Source: a virus. From it: DNA of 48,032 bases. Both the position numbers and the translations under genes were made by a program. The stretch's first letter is position 1. The number at the start of each line of letters is the position of its first letter. The notes under the pieces are model-generated. The model had not been told where the DNA came from. It did not search any database and worked only from the letters and a program-made list of their open reading frames with translations. The DNA lies in the IMG/VR virus record IMGVR_UViG_3300030329_002133, positions 1-48,032 of that record. The stretch is one strand, 5' to 3'. This document shows positions 1-8,740 of the stretch, one piece after another.

Positions 1-359
1 CTGATGAAGAGTTTTATACTTTAGTATACGGTGAATTAGTAGATGATTATAATGAAGAGTATGCTCGTGATTTAGGATATCAAAATGAATTATCATTATC
101 ATTAGGTGTAGATTATTACAAATACCTAGATCATAGTTGGATTCATATGTGGAGCACTATATATCCTTATAATAAAGGAATGTCTGACTATTCATTTAAT
201 TATGATAAAGCAGAAAATGACATAGATTATGATATGGGAATAGTAATTGGATGGAAATTATCTCCTAAATTTGGAGTATTTGTTCAAGGCCGTTATCTTT
301 CTATGTATGATGTACAAAGTTATGAAGCAATGACAGGAATAAATTGGTTGATATATTAA
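1..359 (+). CDS. Partial C-terminus of a beta-barrel-like outer-membrane-type protein
   Basis: The reading frame is open from the left edge (first full codon at base 3) to the TAA at 357-359, giving the last 118 or so residues. The sequence alternates polar and aromatic/aliphatic residues (for example MGIVIGWKLSPKFGVFVQGR) and ends in an aromatic residue (GINWLIY), as outer-membrane beta-barrel strands do. An internal ATG at 147 has no ribosome binding site, so it is not taken as the start. It precedes the lysis genes. The barrel assignment rests on pattern only; it could instead be a beta-rich virion protein. The N-terminus and any signal peptide lie outside the window. Confidence 0.5.
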   Translation, partial: DEEFYTLVYGELVDDYNEEYARDLGYQNELSLSLGVDYYKYLDHSWIHMWSTIYPYNKGMSDYSFNYDKAENDIDYDMGIVIGWKLSPKFGVFVQGRYLSMYDVQSYEAMTGINWLIY

Positions 360-399
360 TCAATAATTATTAAATTATGTATAAAATTTGGAGGAAAAA

Positions 400-1044
400 A
401 TGATACCAATGGGGAATGAAGAAAATAAATATGGAAGAGGCCCAGGTGCTCAAGCTGGAAGAGCAGCTACTATCGGAACTGCTGCAGCTTTAGGTGCTCC
501 TTATGCAATAAAGGGTGGATATTATCTTGGTAAAGGACTGTTAGGTGGACTTCAATGGAGTGCACAAGCAGCAGTCAATCAGTATAAAAATGCAGCTACT
601 TGGATTGGAAATAAAGTCAATCCACCAGTTCAACCAACAATAATACCTGAGTCTCGTAGATTACCTGCTCCTGGTGGCCAAACCAGCCCACCACTACAAT
701 TAGAAGGTCCAAGTGGTTCAGCTCAAAGAGGCAATGTACCAAAAGGCAATAGAATCCCACCACAAGGGTTTGATTCTGCTGATGAAGTTGCAAAATTTGG
801 AAAACAAACAGTTGCACTTGCAGACGATGTAGCTGCACAAGAACAAATAGCTAAAGCTCGAGGATTGAGTCATGCTGATTGGTTAAAAAATACTAGAGCT
901 GGTCAAGCAGTATCTCAGATTTTAAAGAGTAGAGCACTACAAAGCACTAATACATTTAGCCTACTTGCAATGTTGATGGGTCCTAGCTTACAAGCTTATG
1001 AGCAAATGATGACGCAAGATGGCAATATGGTTACATACCATTAA
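400..1044 (+). CDS. Hypothetical protein, Gly/Ala-rich N-terminus, Pro/Gln-rich middle
   Basis: I do not recognise this 214-aa protein. The ATG at 400 is chosen over an upstream TTG at 388 because GGAGG at 390-394 sits just before it. Residues about 15-50 are Gly/Ala-rich and weakly hydrophobic, followed by a Pro/Gln/Ser-rich stretch at about 70-120 and a helical, more charged C-terminus. The composition suits a virion or membrane-associated phage protein. It lies between the barrel-like protein and the holin region, so a role in lysis or at the virion surface is possible, but nothing specific can be assigned. Confidence 0.7.
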   Translation: MIPMGNEENKYGRGPGAQAGRAATIGTAAALGAPYAIKGGYYLGKGLLGGLQWSAQAAVNQYKNAATWIGNKVNPPVQPTIIPESRRLPAPGGQTSPPLQLEGPSGSAQRGNVPKGNRIPPQGFDSADEVAKFGKQTVALADDVAAQEQIAKARGLSHADWLKNTRAGQAVSQILKSRALQSTNTFSLLAMLMGPSLQAYEQMMTQDGNMVTYH

Positions 1045-1078
1045 ATTAGTATTTATTAAGTAAATAAAAGGAGACAGT

Positions 1079-1273
1079 ATGTCGAAAGAAAAAGTAAAAG
1101 AGCCTAGTATTAAAGAAAAAGCTAATACAGAAATGAGTTCTTTAGTAGAACAACATAACGAATTAGTCAGTTCATTACAAGAAATACAAGGTCGATTACA
1201 AGAAGTTAAATCAGCAATTATTTCTAAACAGGGATATTTACAAGCTTTAGAAGATTGCGAAGCGTGTGATTAA
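1079..1273 (+). CDS. Small coiled-coil protein next to the holin
   Basis: This is a 64-aa, mostly helical, charged protein with a heptad-like run (about residues 20-57) and a C-terminal CEACD that puts two cysteines close together. AAAAGGAGA lies just upstream of the ATG. It ends 9 bases before the holin gene and is probably co-transcribed with it. It has no membrane segment or lipobox, so it is not an obvious spanin. Function unknown. Confidence 0.65.
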   Translation: MSKEKVKEPSIKEKANTEMSSLVEQHNELVSSLQEIQGRLQEVKSAIISKQGYLQALEDCEACD

Positions 1274-1282
1274 GGAGGAATA

Positions 1283-1654
1283 ATGCCTAATTTACCTATG
1301 ATAGGAAGCATTATTGAAAAAATCACTGACAAAGTTGACGATTTTACGCTTGACAAACAAGAGAAAGCTGAGCTTATGCAAGAAATTAATAAAGCTCAAC
1401 TTGAAGTAAATAAAGTAGAAGCAGGTCATACTTCTAAGTTTGTAAGTGGCTGGAGGCCATTTACGGGCTGGATGTGCTCGATTGCATTGGGGTATCACTA
1501 TATTCTACAACCACTTTTAACTTTTATACTGTATTCATTTGGAAACGAAGTAACATTACCTGAGTTTGATATGACTACATTAACTACGGTACTTCTTGGG
1601 ATGCTCGGTCTCGGGGGAATGCGCAGTTTTGAAAAAGTTAAAAAGTCAGCCTAG
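1283..1654 (+). CDS. Holin of the GTA-type three-TM family
   Basis: This 123-aa protein has a charged helical N-terminus (about 1-50), then FVSGWRPFTGWMCS at about 52-65, two hydrophobic segments (about 62-86 and 97-113) and a basic tail. The S-G-W-R-P-F-T-G-W motif is characteristic of the 3TM holins found with gene transfer agents and many marine phages, which form inner-membrane lesions that release lysozyme or trigger lysis. TAAGGAGGAATAATG gives a strong start. The likely partner is the T4-type lysozyme at 7534-8037, which lies some distance downstream on the same strand. Confidence 0.85.
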   Translation: MPNLPMIGSIIEKITDKVDDFTLDKQEKAELMQEINKAQLEVNKVEAGHTSKFVSGWRPFTGWMCSIALGYHYILQPLLTFILYSFGNEVTLPEFDMTTLTTVLLGMLGLGGMRSFEKVKKSA

Positions 1655-1663
1655 GAGGTAATT

Positions 1664-2431
1664 TTGAAAATAAAAAAGCGTGGTATAATAATACCAGACC
1701 AGCATTATCCACTGGAGGATAAAGCTGCAGTTAATTGTGTAGTTAAAGCAATTGAAAAGATTAAACCTGACGTCTTTGTTAATCTAGGAGATGTTGGAGA
1801 ATGGGAATCTGTTTCTGCATGGAGATATAAAGATAAAAAACTACCTCCATTAGAATATCAAATTCCAATAATAGATGAAGACATAAGATTAGTTAATGAG
1901 GGATTAGATGTTTGGGATGAAGTTCTTAAAAAAGTTGGATGTAAAGAAAAATACTTACTCCAAGGCAACCATGATCTCTGGTTGGATAATTTTGTTACTA
2001 AATATCCCTATATGGTTAACTATTCTTTTGAAAAAGCATGTAAAATAAGAGAAAGAGGATATAAGTACACTGAATATAATTTACCTATACAAATTGGTAA
2101 GCTTACTTTTTTTCATGGTGCCTTCGCAACTACGTATCATGCAAAAAAGCATCTTGAAACTTATGGAGAAAATGTAATTTATGGTCATACACATGATTTA
2201 CAAAGACATACACAAACTAAACTAGGTGGAACTATAGGAGCTTGGTCATTAGGTTGTTTAAAAAATATGTCTCATGAAAATAATAAATGGCTAAAAGGTA
2301 GATTACATAATTGGGTACATGCATTTGCTATCGTAGATTGGTTCGATAATGGACAATTTAAGGTAGAGGTAGTAGAAATTATAAATGGTAAAACAAGTGT
2401 TTGGGGGGATATAATAGATGGAAACAACTAA
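1664..2431 (+). CDS. Calcineurin-like metallophosphoesterase
   Basis: This 255-aa protein carries the metallophosphoesterase ligand series: D12-x-H14 (IIIPDQHYP), GD at 42-43 (NLGDVGEW), a later GNHD, and GHTH in the C-terminal half. These bind a two-metal centre that hydrolyses phosphate mono- or diesters. The start is TTG at 1664 with GGAGG six bases upstream; no better ATG exists. It sits between the holin and tail genes and overlaps the next small gene by 14 bases. The substrate is unknown; nucleic acid, cyclic nucleotides or a nucleotide-based host alarm signal are all possible. Confidence 0.85.
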   Translation: MKIKKRGIIIPDQHYPLEDKAAVNCVVKAIEKIKPDVFVNLGDVGEWESVSAWRYKDKKLPPLEYQIPIIDEDIRLVNEGLDVWDEVLKKVGCKEKYLLQGNHDLWLDNFVTKYPYMVNYSFEKACKIRERGYKYTEYNLPIQIGKLTFFHGAFATTYHAKKHLETYGENVIYGHTHDLQRHTQTKLGGTIGAWSLGCLKNMSHENNKWLKGRLHNWVHAFAIVDWFDNGQFKVEVVEIINGKTSVWGDIIDGNN

Positions 2432-2561
2432 TACATTAAAAGGGAATCCTTGGCAAGGCTCTTCTATGGATGAAGGTAGAAGAATGAATAATGTTTCATA
2501 CAAGAAGAAGAAGAAAAAGAAAAAAATGAAAACTATGGAACAAATTACTAAGAATGCCTAA
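2418..2561 (+). CDS. Very basic 47-aa protein with a poly-lysine tract
   Basis: This short ORF starts with ATG at 2418, nine bases after a GGGGGG run, and ends at 2561. It overlaps the phosphoesterase by 14 bases and the following tail gene by 8 bases, a typical phage coupling arrangement. Its middle is a run of eight lysines flanked by SY and MK. Such a protein might bind nucleic acid or be a minor virion component. The tight overlaps and good ribosome binding site support its being real; its role is unknown. Confidence 0.5.
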   Translation: METTNTLKGNPWQGSSMDEGRRMNNVSYKKKKKKKKMKTMEQITKNA

Positions 2562-4959
2562 GAAGGTATTAAATATACAGGATTTCAGTGGCGGTTTAAA
2601 TAATAATACTAATCCAAGAGATTTAGATGATAATGAATTAGTAGAATTAAATCAACTCAACAATGAAATACCAGGTAAAATAGTCAATTGGGGTAAGGTA
2701 GCTGCTTTACCTGGAAGTCATGCTGTCTTTGATTCTACTGGTGAAATTGCAGTTCCTAGCATAGTTTATGGTAATGGATTGCATTATTTTAACTTAGATC
2801 GTGATGTAGATAGTGCTTCTAATGCAAGTGCTAATCGTGAATATTATGCTGCACACATACCTACTGCAAGCGATGTATATATATACAATGCATCAGAAAC
2901 TGATTGGGAAGCCAGTCCTCATATTATAGACACGGGAAGCACCACAGGTGTTGATATGCAATTAATAGATGGTCATTTAAGGGTTATGGGCTCATATGGA
3001 ACTGCATCTGCAGCATTAGGTAATGGTGGTAAAAAATACGGATATGTCAAGTATGATAGAGATATGGGAGATGTTACAAATACTGATTTAGACCAAGCCC
3101 ATGATGGTATGCTTGTTCAAGATATTCATATTGCACCTATCCAGGGAGGCAGTGTTGGAGGATATACTAATACTGGACAACTATATGACAAAGGAGATTA
3201 CTCCAAACCAGATTACAATAGTGAATTGTTTATGCCAGATAATACCATTATTGGTAATATAACTAGCACTGTTAGATATAATAAAACATTTGTTGAAGTA
3301 GAAAATGATTATTTAGATAACTATGATAACAGTTCTGATTATAGTGCAGCAGGTAAGGGATCGATGGCTGTAATAGCATATTTTAGTAACAATACAGCAT
3401 CATCTGATGAAGATAAGAGTGAGATAGTATGTTATCAAGATACTAAGAATAAGAATTATGGATTGTTTGGTTCTCTAATGTATGACAACCAAGAATCAGT
3501 TGATATTTATTTAGGAGATATAGCTCAACCTGTATTAAGTCAAAATAGTACAAGGTCACTCTATTTTGGATTAGTGGGTAGAATGCCTTCTGAAGCTTCA
3601 ATTACAGGATTTAAGATATATTATGCCCTAATAGACAATTTTAATGGTATTTCACCTATTAATGAAGGTAATGTAGGACAAAAATATCTTTTAGCAGAAG
3701 TCAGCTATGAAAAAGGTATAAGATTTGCTGGAAAAGAAACATGGGAACCATTTGGAATTGTAAGTTCAGGTACTAATCCACAATATGAATACCCAACTGG
3801 TAGTGGAGTAGGTTATAACAATGTTTCTTATTTCGTAGGAAAAGAAATTACTGAGTTATCTATAACAGAACCACACTTAGATGTTAAAAGGTCTGTAATA
3901 GGTAGAGCAAATACAGGATGGAAATGTTCTGCTATGGCTAATAGAAGACTTTATGTAGGAAATGTTCAATACTATACAGGAAAAAACAATGCAGATTTAA
4001 CGACTAAAAATGATAGAATTTTAAAATCTAATGTAAATCAATTTGATACATTTGAAGAAGATAGCTTTATAGACGTAGAAATAGATGACGGAGAAGACAT
4101 TGTTCAATTAATTGCTCTTGGTAATAAACTTCTTCAGTTTAAAGAAAATACCTTATATGTAATTAATATATCAAGAGATATAGAATTTTTAGAAAATACT
4201 TATAAGTATAAAGGGGTTAAGAAACCTTATCATGTAGTTGAGGGAGAAGGTTTTATATGCTGGTTAAATAGATTTGGTGTGTTTTTATATGATGGGCAAA
4301 GAGTTACAGATATTATTTTAGGAGATAAAGGTCAGCCAAGATTGTCTGATTGGACTTCTTCTTATAGTGATGATATGATTATTGGATATTTACCAAAAAC
4401 TAAGGAACTTTTTATAGGGAATAAGAGTAGAAACTTGTTTAAATTTGATATTAAGTCAGGTTCTTGGAGCAGAAGCTCTGCTAATGTTTCAGACAGATAC
4501 CTTGCTTTAGATACTACTAATTATGTTACAAATAAATCAGGTGATTTAGTTTGGTTAGAACATGATCCAAGTCCAGACAGTTTAACATTTAAAACATGGA
4601 GTCCATCAGCTCAAGCACAAACTGTAGATGATAGCACTATATTATTGCAAACTAAAGAGTATACTTTTGGAGAACCAGATGTCAAGAAAACTATTAAAAC
4701 AATTTATATAAATTATAAAGAAGGTGCTAATGTTGAAGTTAGGGGAGTTGTTAATGGTTCTGCTTTATCTTTACTATCTTCAGGAGAACATACTTTATCT
4801 TCAGGAGCATTTTCAACAGAAAAGATTAAAATAACTAATACTAGTTTAAAAAATATTAATTCTTTTGGATTACAGTTAGTAGCAACGGGAAGTGCAATGC
4901 ATGCAGACTTTACTTTAAATGATATACAAATAGTTTATAGGGATAAGAGTAGAAAATAA
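2554..4959 (+). CDS. Large virion protein with FSGGLN N-terminus, probable tail hub/nozzle
   Basis: This 801-aa protein begins with a short basic leader and then DFSGGLNNNT, followed by about 25 residues rich in N, L and E before a W-G-K segment. A GG(L/I) start followed by a conserved N/E block and a G-(K/R) element is a layout seen in T7 gp12-type nozzle proteins and their relatives in marine podoviruses. The rest is beta-rich with Asn/Ser/Gly/Tyr composition. It is followed immediately (TAATG) by two small appendage genes. The T7-nozzle comparison is by N-terminal pattern and position, so the structural role is likely but the exact part is inferred. Confidence 0.6.
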   Translation: MPKKVLNIQDFSGGLNNNTNPRDLDDNELVELNQLNNEIPGKIVNWGKVAALPGSHAVFDSTGEIAVPSIVYGNGLHYFNLDRDVDSASNASANREYYAAHIPTASDVYIYNASETDWEASPHIIDTGSTTGVDMQLIDGHLRVMGSYGTASAALGNGGKKYGYVKYDRDMGDVTNTDLDQAHDGMLVQDIHIAPIQGGSVGGYTNTGQLYDKGDYSKPDYNSELFMPDNTIIGNITSTVRYNKTFVEVENDYLDNYDNSSDYSAAGKGSMAVIAYFSNNTASSDEDKSEIVCYQDTKNKNYGLFGSLMYDNQESVDIYLGDIAQPVLSQNSTRSLYFGLVGRMPSEASITGFKIYYALIDNFNGISPINEGNVGQKYLLAEVSYEKGIRFAGKETWEPFGIVSSGTNPQYEYPTGSGVGYNNVSYFVGKEITELSITEPHLDVKRSVIGRANTGWKCSAMANRRLYVGNVQYYTGKNNADLTTKNDRILKSNVNQFDTFEEDSFIDVEIDDGEDIVQLIALGNKLLQFKENTLYVINISRDIEFLENTYKYKGVKKPYHVVEGEGFICWLNRFGVFLYDGQRVTDIILGDKGQPRLSDWTSSYSDDMIIGYLPKTKELFIGNKSRNLFKFDIKSGSWSRSSANVSDRYLALDTTNYVTNKSGDLVWLEHDPSPDSLTFKTWSPSAQAQTVDDSTILLQTKEYTFGEPDVKKTIKTIYINYKEGANVEVRGVVNGSALSLLSSGEHTLSSGAFSTEKIKITNTSLKNINSFGLQLVATGSAMHADFTLNDIQIVYRDKSRK

Positions 4960-5249
4960 TGGCAAAAGCATTACCAGATAATAAGAAAAAGTTAATTGAT
5001 AGATTGTTCGGTGAAAGAACGATATCAAATGGAAGACTTTTAAAGCATACTATTATGAAAGATTTAATGAAAAATAGAGAAAAAATAAGCAAACTAGAAA
5101 ACGACGTAGAAATACATAGCAAAGAATTTAAAACAATACCTAAAAACAGTGAAGGAAAAACTGGAGATAAAAGAATAGTTACCCTTGGAAATAAATCTTA
5201 TGTTTATTTTAAAGTTGGTAAAAAATGGATTAGGTTTGAACTATCATGA
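4959..5249 (+). CDS. Small appendage protein with TGD...KVGKKW module
   Basis: This 96-aa protein starts within the stop codon of the preceding tail gene (TAATG). The N-terminal 65 residues are basic and helical; the last 30 form a beta-like module, G-x-TGD-x-R-x-V...YFKVGKKW, that recurs near the N-terminus of the next protein. Its stop overlaps the next start (ATGA), so the two are translationally coupled and probably built into the same appendage. Exact function unknown. Confidence 0.6.
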   Translation: MAKALPDNKKKLIDRLFGERTISNGRLLKHTIMKDLMKNREKISKLENDVEIHSKEFKTIPKNSEGKTGDKRIVTLGNKSYVYFKVGKKWIRFELS

Positions 5250-6484
5250 GCATACAAAGATTAGAACAAAGTAGTGCAATAGTCACAGGGCAATCAAGAA
5301 ATGTTCCTTCTAATAGAGATGGATATACAGGAGATATGCGTTTTGTTCAACAAGATTTATATATTAAAGTAGGAGATAAATGGATGAAACCTTCTCCTAC
5401 AACTGGCACGTTAGAAGAAGTTTCTACAGGACTTGTTGTATATCCTTACACTATTACATGGTTAACATATCAAGATAGTCCTGATGCAGGATGGACTGAT
5501 TCTGAATTAACAGAATGTGCAGAGTTTATAGATACTACTGGATTAGGTGGAGACCAATCAGAGGCTACAAAGTTTGGAACAAGATGGTTAAATAATACCA
5601 CATTTGCTACCAATGGTAATACTTTGTATACACGAAGCAATGGTAGTCAAACTTTTGATGCTACTTTTGGACAATCAAATAGTGGTAGTGCTTGGTTTGG
5701 TTATAAAACTTCTTCTGGAGAATCAACTGTAAATAAAATATTTCAATGTAATCAAGATGGAGTTCTTTCTAATGTTATTAGTTCAGCACCAGATACTCCT
5801 CAATTAACATTATCTACGACTCACAGTGATCAGGTTTCTGTAAACATTGCTGGTGATATGAGAATTACAAGAAGTATACAAATAGAAAGAAAAGTAGGTA
5901 GCGGGGGAACCTATGCAGCTTTAACTGCGTCACCTTTGACACCAAGTTCTAAAGGGACTGCATCTGATAGCAATGTAACAACTACACATACTGATAGTCA
6001 AAGTGTTAGTGCTTCTACAACCTATTACTATAGAGTAAGGTCAGTAAATAATGCACACAATGGAGATTGGACAGTAGCAAATATTACAACACCAGCAGAT
6101 GGTGCAGCATGGAGTAATGTTCCAGCTGATTTTACTATCACTGCTATTAATTCAGGATTGTCTAGTGATTGTGAAGTATCTTCTGCTAAGCAAATAAATT
6201 TAACAAATGCAGATGGGAATACTACTATATCATGTAGTCAGTCAGGTTTAACTGGAGATTTAAAGGTGGCTGTTGCTACTGATCAAGACCCAGGAACTAA
6301 TGGAACAGGTGGTAATGCTAATGGATTTGCAGCTAGTCAAACAGTGGCTGCAGCAAGCACATATTATTTAAGATTTCAATATTGCGATTTAAAAGAATTT
6401 TCTAACGATACAAATCAGACGGTAACATTTACGAACGATGGAGTTAGTAACACAGACCTACAAATAAGATGTAGAGTATTATAA
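5246..6484 (+). CDS. Tail appendage protein with fibronectin type III-like domain
   Basis: This 412-aa protein has an N-terminal TGDMRFVQQDLYIKVGDKW module (about residues 29-48) shared with the small protein before it. A middle region is rich in Gly, Asn, Ser and Thr. A fibronectin type III-like unit follows at about 180-285, with the usual pattern of proline-containing entry, R-S-I-Q-I-E-R strand and the TTYYYRVRSVN strand. The C-terminal third is Thr/Ser/Asn-rich beta sequence. Such domains decorate phage tails and help hold host surface glycans. The start overlaps the upstream stop (ATGA). Confidence 0.7.
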   Translation: MSIQRLEQSSAIVTGQSRNVPSNRDGYTGDMRFVQQDLYIKVGDKWMKPSPTTGTLEEVSTGLVVYPYTITWLTYQDSPDAGWTDSELTECAEFIDTTGLGGDQSEATKFGTRWLNNTTFATNGNTLYTRSNGSQTFDATFGQSNSGSAWFGYKTSSGESTVNKIFQCNQDGVLSNVISSAPDTPQLTLSTTHSDQVSVNIAGDMRITRSIQIERKVGSGGTYAALTASPLTPSSKGTASDSNVTTTHTDSQSVSASTTYYYRVRSVNNAHNGDWTVANITTPADGAAWSNVPADFTITAINSGLSSDCEVSSAKQINLTNADGNTTISCSQSGLTGDLKVAVATDQDPGTNGTGGNANGFAASQTVAAASTYYLRFQYCDLKEFSNDTNQTVTFTNDGVSNTDLQIRCRVL

Positions 6485-6493
6485 GGAGAAATT

Positions 6494-7534
6494 ATGGCAA
6501 CAGAAACACAAAATATAATGGCTTCAATGAGAGCTTATTCAGGGCAATTGGATGCTGAAGAAGCAGAAATAATAGATGATTCTAAAGGATTAAGCCTTCT
6601 CAATACCTTAACAGCAGGATTGGGAATGTGGAGTGCTACACAAAGTATAGGTGGATTTGCAGCAGATGCACTAGACCTAAGAAATCCTATGCTTAAAGAA
6701 GCTGAAAAAGTACATGCGAAAAATTTACACTATAGAAATCTTATGGCTAATGTACCTGGCCTAGAGTATAAAGGAAATATGATGGATTTGCCAAATAGAT
6801 ATGCTGAGTTAAGTCAGCATATAAAGCAATTTGGATATGGCTCTGAATCAATGGAAGCATTTTGGTCTAATCAAGCTAATCAATCTACAAATGCTTATAC
6901 TGCAGGAACAAGATTAACTGGCTATGGTGCAGATGGAACACAGCACGATTTTAGTGCTGGATTAAATAAAGATTATCTCTTTGGAGGAAAATATGTTAAT
7001 CGTTGGATGACACCAGGTTGGGCTAAAGGTAAAGACCATGATACTTTAGTAAATAAAGTTATGGGAGTAGAAAGCGGTGGAGACCCTGATGCAGTTTCAG
7101 ATGTAGGTGCTCACGGATTAATGCAAGTAATGCCTGCTACTGCTATAGACCCAGGGATTGCTGGCACAGATTCTATTTTTGCATATGCTAAAAAACATGG
7201 ACATACAATCTATGAAGATAAGCTAAGTACAGAGCAAAAAACATCTTTAGCAAAATCACTATTAAAAGACCCACAAATTAATAAAGAGTTTGGTTCTGAC
7301 TATCTAAAATCTTTAATAAATAAATATAGCAGTTATGGTAAAAAAGGGTCTGTAGAAAGAGCATTGGTTGCATATAATGCTGGAATGAGTGTTGCAGATG
7401 ATTGGGATGGAAAAAGAGCATCATTGAAGTATGGTGGAGGATTTATGAAGGTTCATTACGATGATCAGGGTCAAGTAGATATGACTAGAACTGAAGAAAC
7501 TTACAACTATCTAAATAAAATTTTAGGGACATAA
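6494..7534 (+). CDS. Lytic transglycosylase (SLT-like) internal virion protein
   Basis: This 346-aa protein has a helical N-terminal half with a Gly-rich hydrophobic patch (about 36-58) and a C-terminal lytic transglycosylase domain. The domain shows the catalytic E193 in VESGGDPDAVS, the GLMQVMP motif at 208-214 and the ALVAYNAG motif near 300. Lytic transglycosylases cleave the MurNAc-GlcNAc bond. In podoviruses they are carried in the virion and open peptidoglycan for DNA entry. It is the first gene of a run of internal-protein candidates ending in the giant protein, which fits an ejection role. Start: AAGGAGAAATTATG. Confidence 0.85.
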   Translation: MATETQNIMASMRAYSGQLDAEEAEIIDDSKGLSLLNTLTAGLGMWSATQSIGGFAADALDLRNPMLKEAEKVHAKNLHYRNLMANVPGLEYKGNMMDLPNRYAELSQHIKQFGYGSESMEAFWSNQANQSTNAYTAGTRLTGYGADGTQHDFSAGLNKDYLFGGKYVNRWMTPGWAKGKDHDTLVNKVMGVESGGDPDAVSDVGAHGLMQVMPATAIDPGIAGTDSIFAYAKKHGHTIYEDKLSTEQKTSLAKSLLKDPQINKEFGSDYLKSLINKYSSYGKKGSVERALVAYNAGMSVADDWDGKRASLKYGGGFMKVHYDDQGQVDMTRTEETYNYLNKILGT

Positions 7535-8037
7535 TGTTTTTTAGAAAAAAATCAATGAATTTTAGAGAAAAGCTTTTAGAACATATTAAGTTACGTGAAG
7601 GTTTTAAAAACGAAGTTTATTTAGATACTTTAGGTAAACCCACAGCTGGAACTGGACATTTACTTACATTAAAAGAAAGAAAAGAATATCCAGTAGGTAC
7701 TAAAATAGATAATAAATTATTAGATACATGGTTAAAGCAAGATTTAGAATTTGCTTTATCAGCTTGTAATGACCAATGTATGGCTTTAAAAATATATGAT
7801 ACTGATTTTAAAATTGCATTAACATCAGTTAATTTTCAGTTAGGAACAAATTGGTATAATAAGTTTCCAAAAACATGGAAAGCTTTATGTGATAAAGATT
7901 ATGATTTAGCTATTGCTGAAATAACATATAAGAAACCAGGAGAACCAGAATATTCTGACTGGTATAAACAAACACCAATAAGAGTGAAAGACTTTGCGAG
8001 TGCCATTGAAAAAATTAAGGAGGACTATAATGGCTAA
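7534..8037 (+). CDS. T4-type lysozyme (GH24 muramidase, endolysin)
   Basis: This 167-aa protein shows the T4 lysozyme catalytic triad at the canonical spacing: E22 in LREGF, D31 in YLDTLG and T37 in KPTAGTGH (E-9-D-6-T). It hydrolyses the beta-1,4 bond of peptidoglycan. The gene overlaps the transglycosylase stop (TAATG); a second in-frame ATG seven codons in is an alternative start. There is no clear signal peptide, so it would need the holin at 1283-1654 to reach the wall, unless it is carried in the virion with its neighbours. Confidence 0.88.
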   Translation: MFFRKKSMNFREKLLEHIKLREGFKNEVYLDTLGKPTAGTGHLLTLKERKEYPVGTKIDNKLLDTWLKQDLEFALSACNDQCMALKIYDTDFKIALTSVNFQLGTNWYNKFPKTWKALCDKDYDLAIAEITYKKPGEPEYSDWYKQTPIRVKDFASAIEKIKEDYNG

Positions 8038-8740
8038 TAAATTAAAGAAAATAATAGAACAATATAATGCTAAATCTCAGGTGAGTTCAGAGCAAGCTGA
8101 AAATATAAAAGCAGCATTAGCTTTAGAAAAATTACATACTCCACCTGTGCAACCACCAGCATTTTTAACTGAAACAGTCAACCCAGATACAACTAGTCAT
8201 AATCTTTTAAATAATTTAAATGATGTAGACCCATCATATCATATAGACCCTGTAACTGGAAGATTAGGAGACACATATGGAGTACCTGATGCACCTAGTC
8301 CTGAATGGTTAGAGTATTTACGTATGCAGGAAGCTGAGGATGCAATGAGAGATGCAGGTATTATGCAAGACCCTAACTTAGAAGGAACTGGACAACCTGG
8401 AGAATTATATATGGTTCCTGGAAGTCCTGAGTGGGAAGAAAAATTTGGTCCTTATGAAAGACCTGAAGAAGATGATGTTGGAGCATGGATGAAAGACCAG
8501 GGGAAAGTTAAAGACGCAGATGGTATTTGGCAAGACGACCCTGACTATGCATATAGACAACAAGTCAAAGATGAAGAAAAAACTAAAGGAATGAGTCCAT
8601 TAGATTTAATAAATATGGATGCTAAAAAAGCAGCTTCTTGGGATGTTGCAGGTATAACAAGAAATCCTGGAGAGCCAAAATTTAGTATGGTTGATATTTT
8701 AGATGATGTAGGACTCATTTTTGATATGGAGGTAACATAA
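8030..8740 (+). CDS. Hypothetical acidic, proline-rich protein
   Basis: The ATG at 8030 with AAGGAGG at 8017-8023 is the likely start (236 aa); an upstream TTG would overlap the lysozyme by 44 bases. The protein is acidic, with many D/E/P/W residues and short repeated phrases such as PGSPEWEE and SPEWLEY, and looks largely extended or disordered with a helical N-terminus. It lies in the internal-protein cassette between lysozyme and a Gly/Ala-rich protein and is probably a minor or internal virion component. No family recognised. Confidence 0.65.
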   Translation: MANKLKKIIEQYNAKSQVSSEQAENIKAALALEKLHTPPVQPPAFLTETVNPDTTSHNLLNNLNDVDPSYHIDPVTGRLGDTYGVPDAPSPEWLEYLRMQEAEDAMRDAGIMQDPNLEGTGQPGELYMVPGSPEWEEKFGPYERPEEDDVGAWMKDQGKVKDADGIWQDDPDYAYRQQVKDEEKTKGMSPLDLINMDAKKAASWDVAGITRNPGEPKFSMVDILDDVGLIFDMEVT

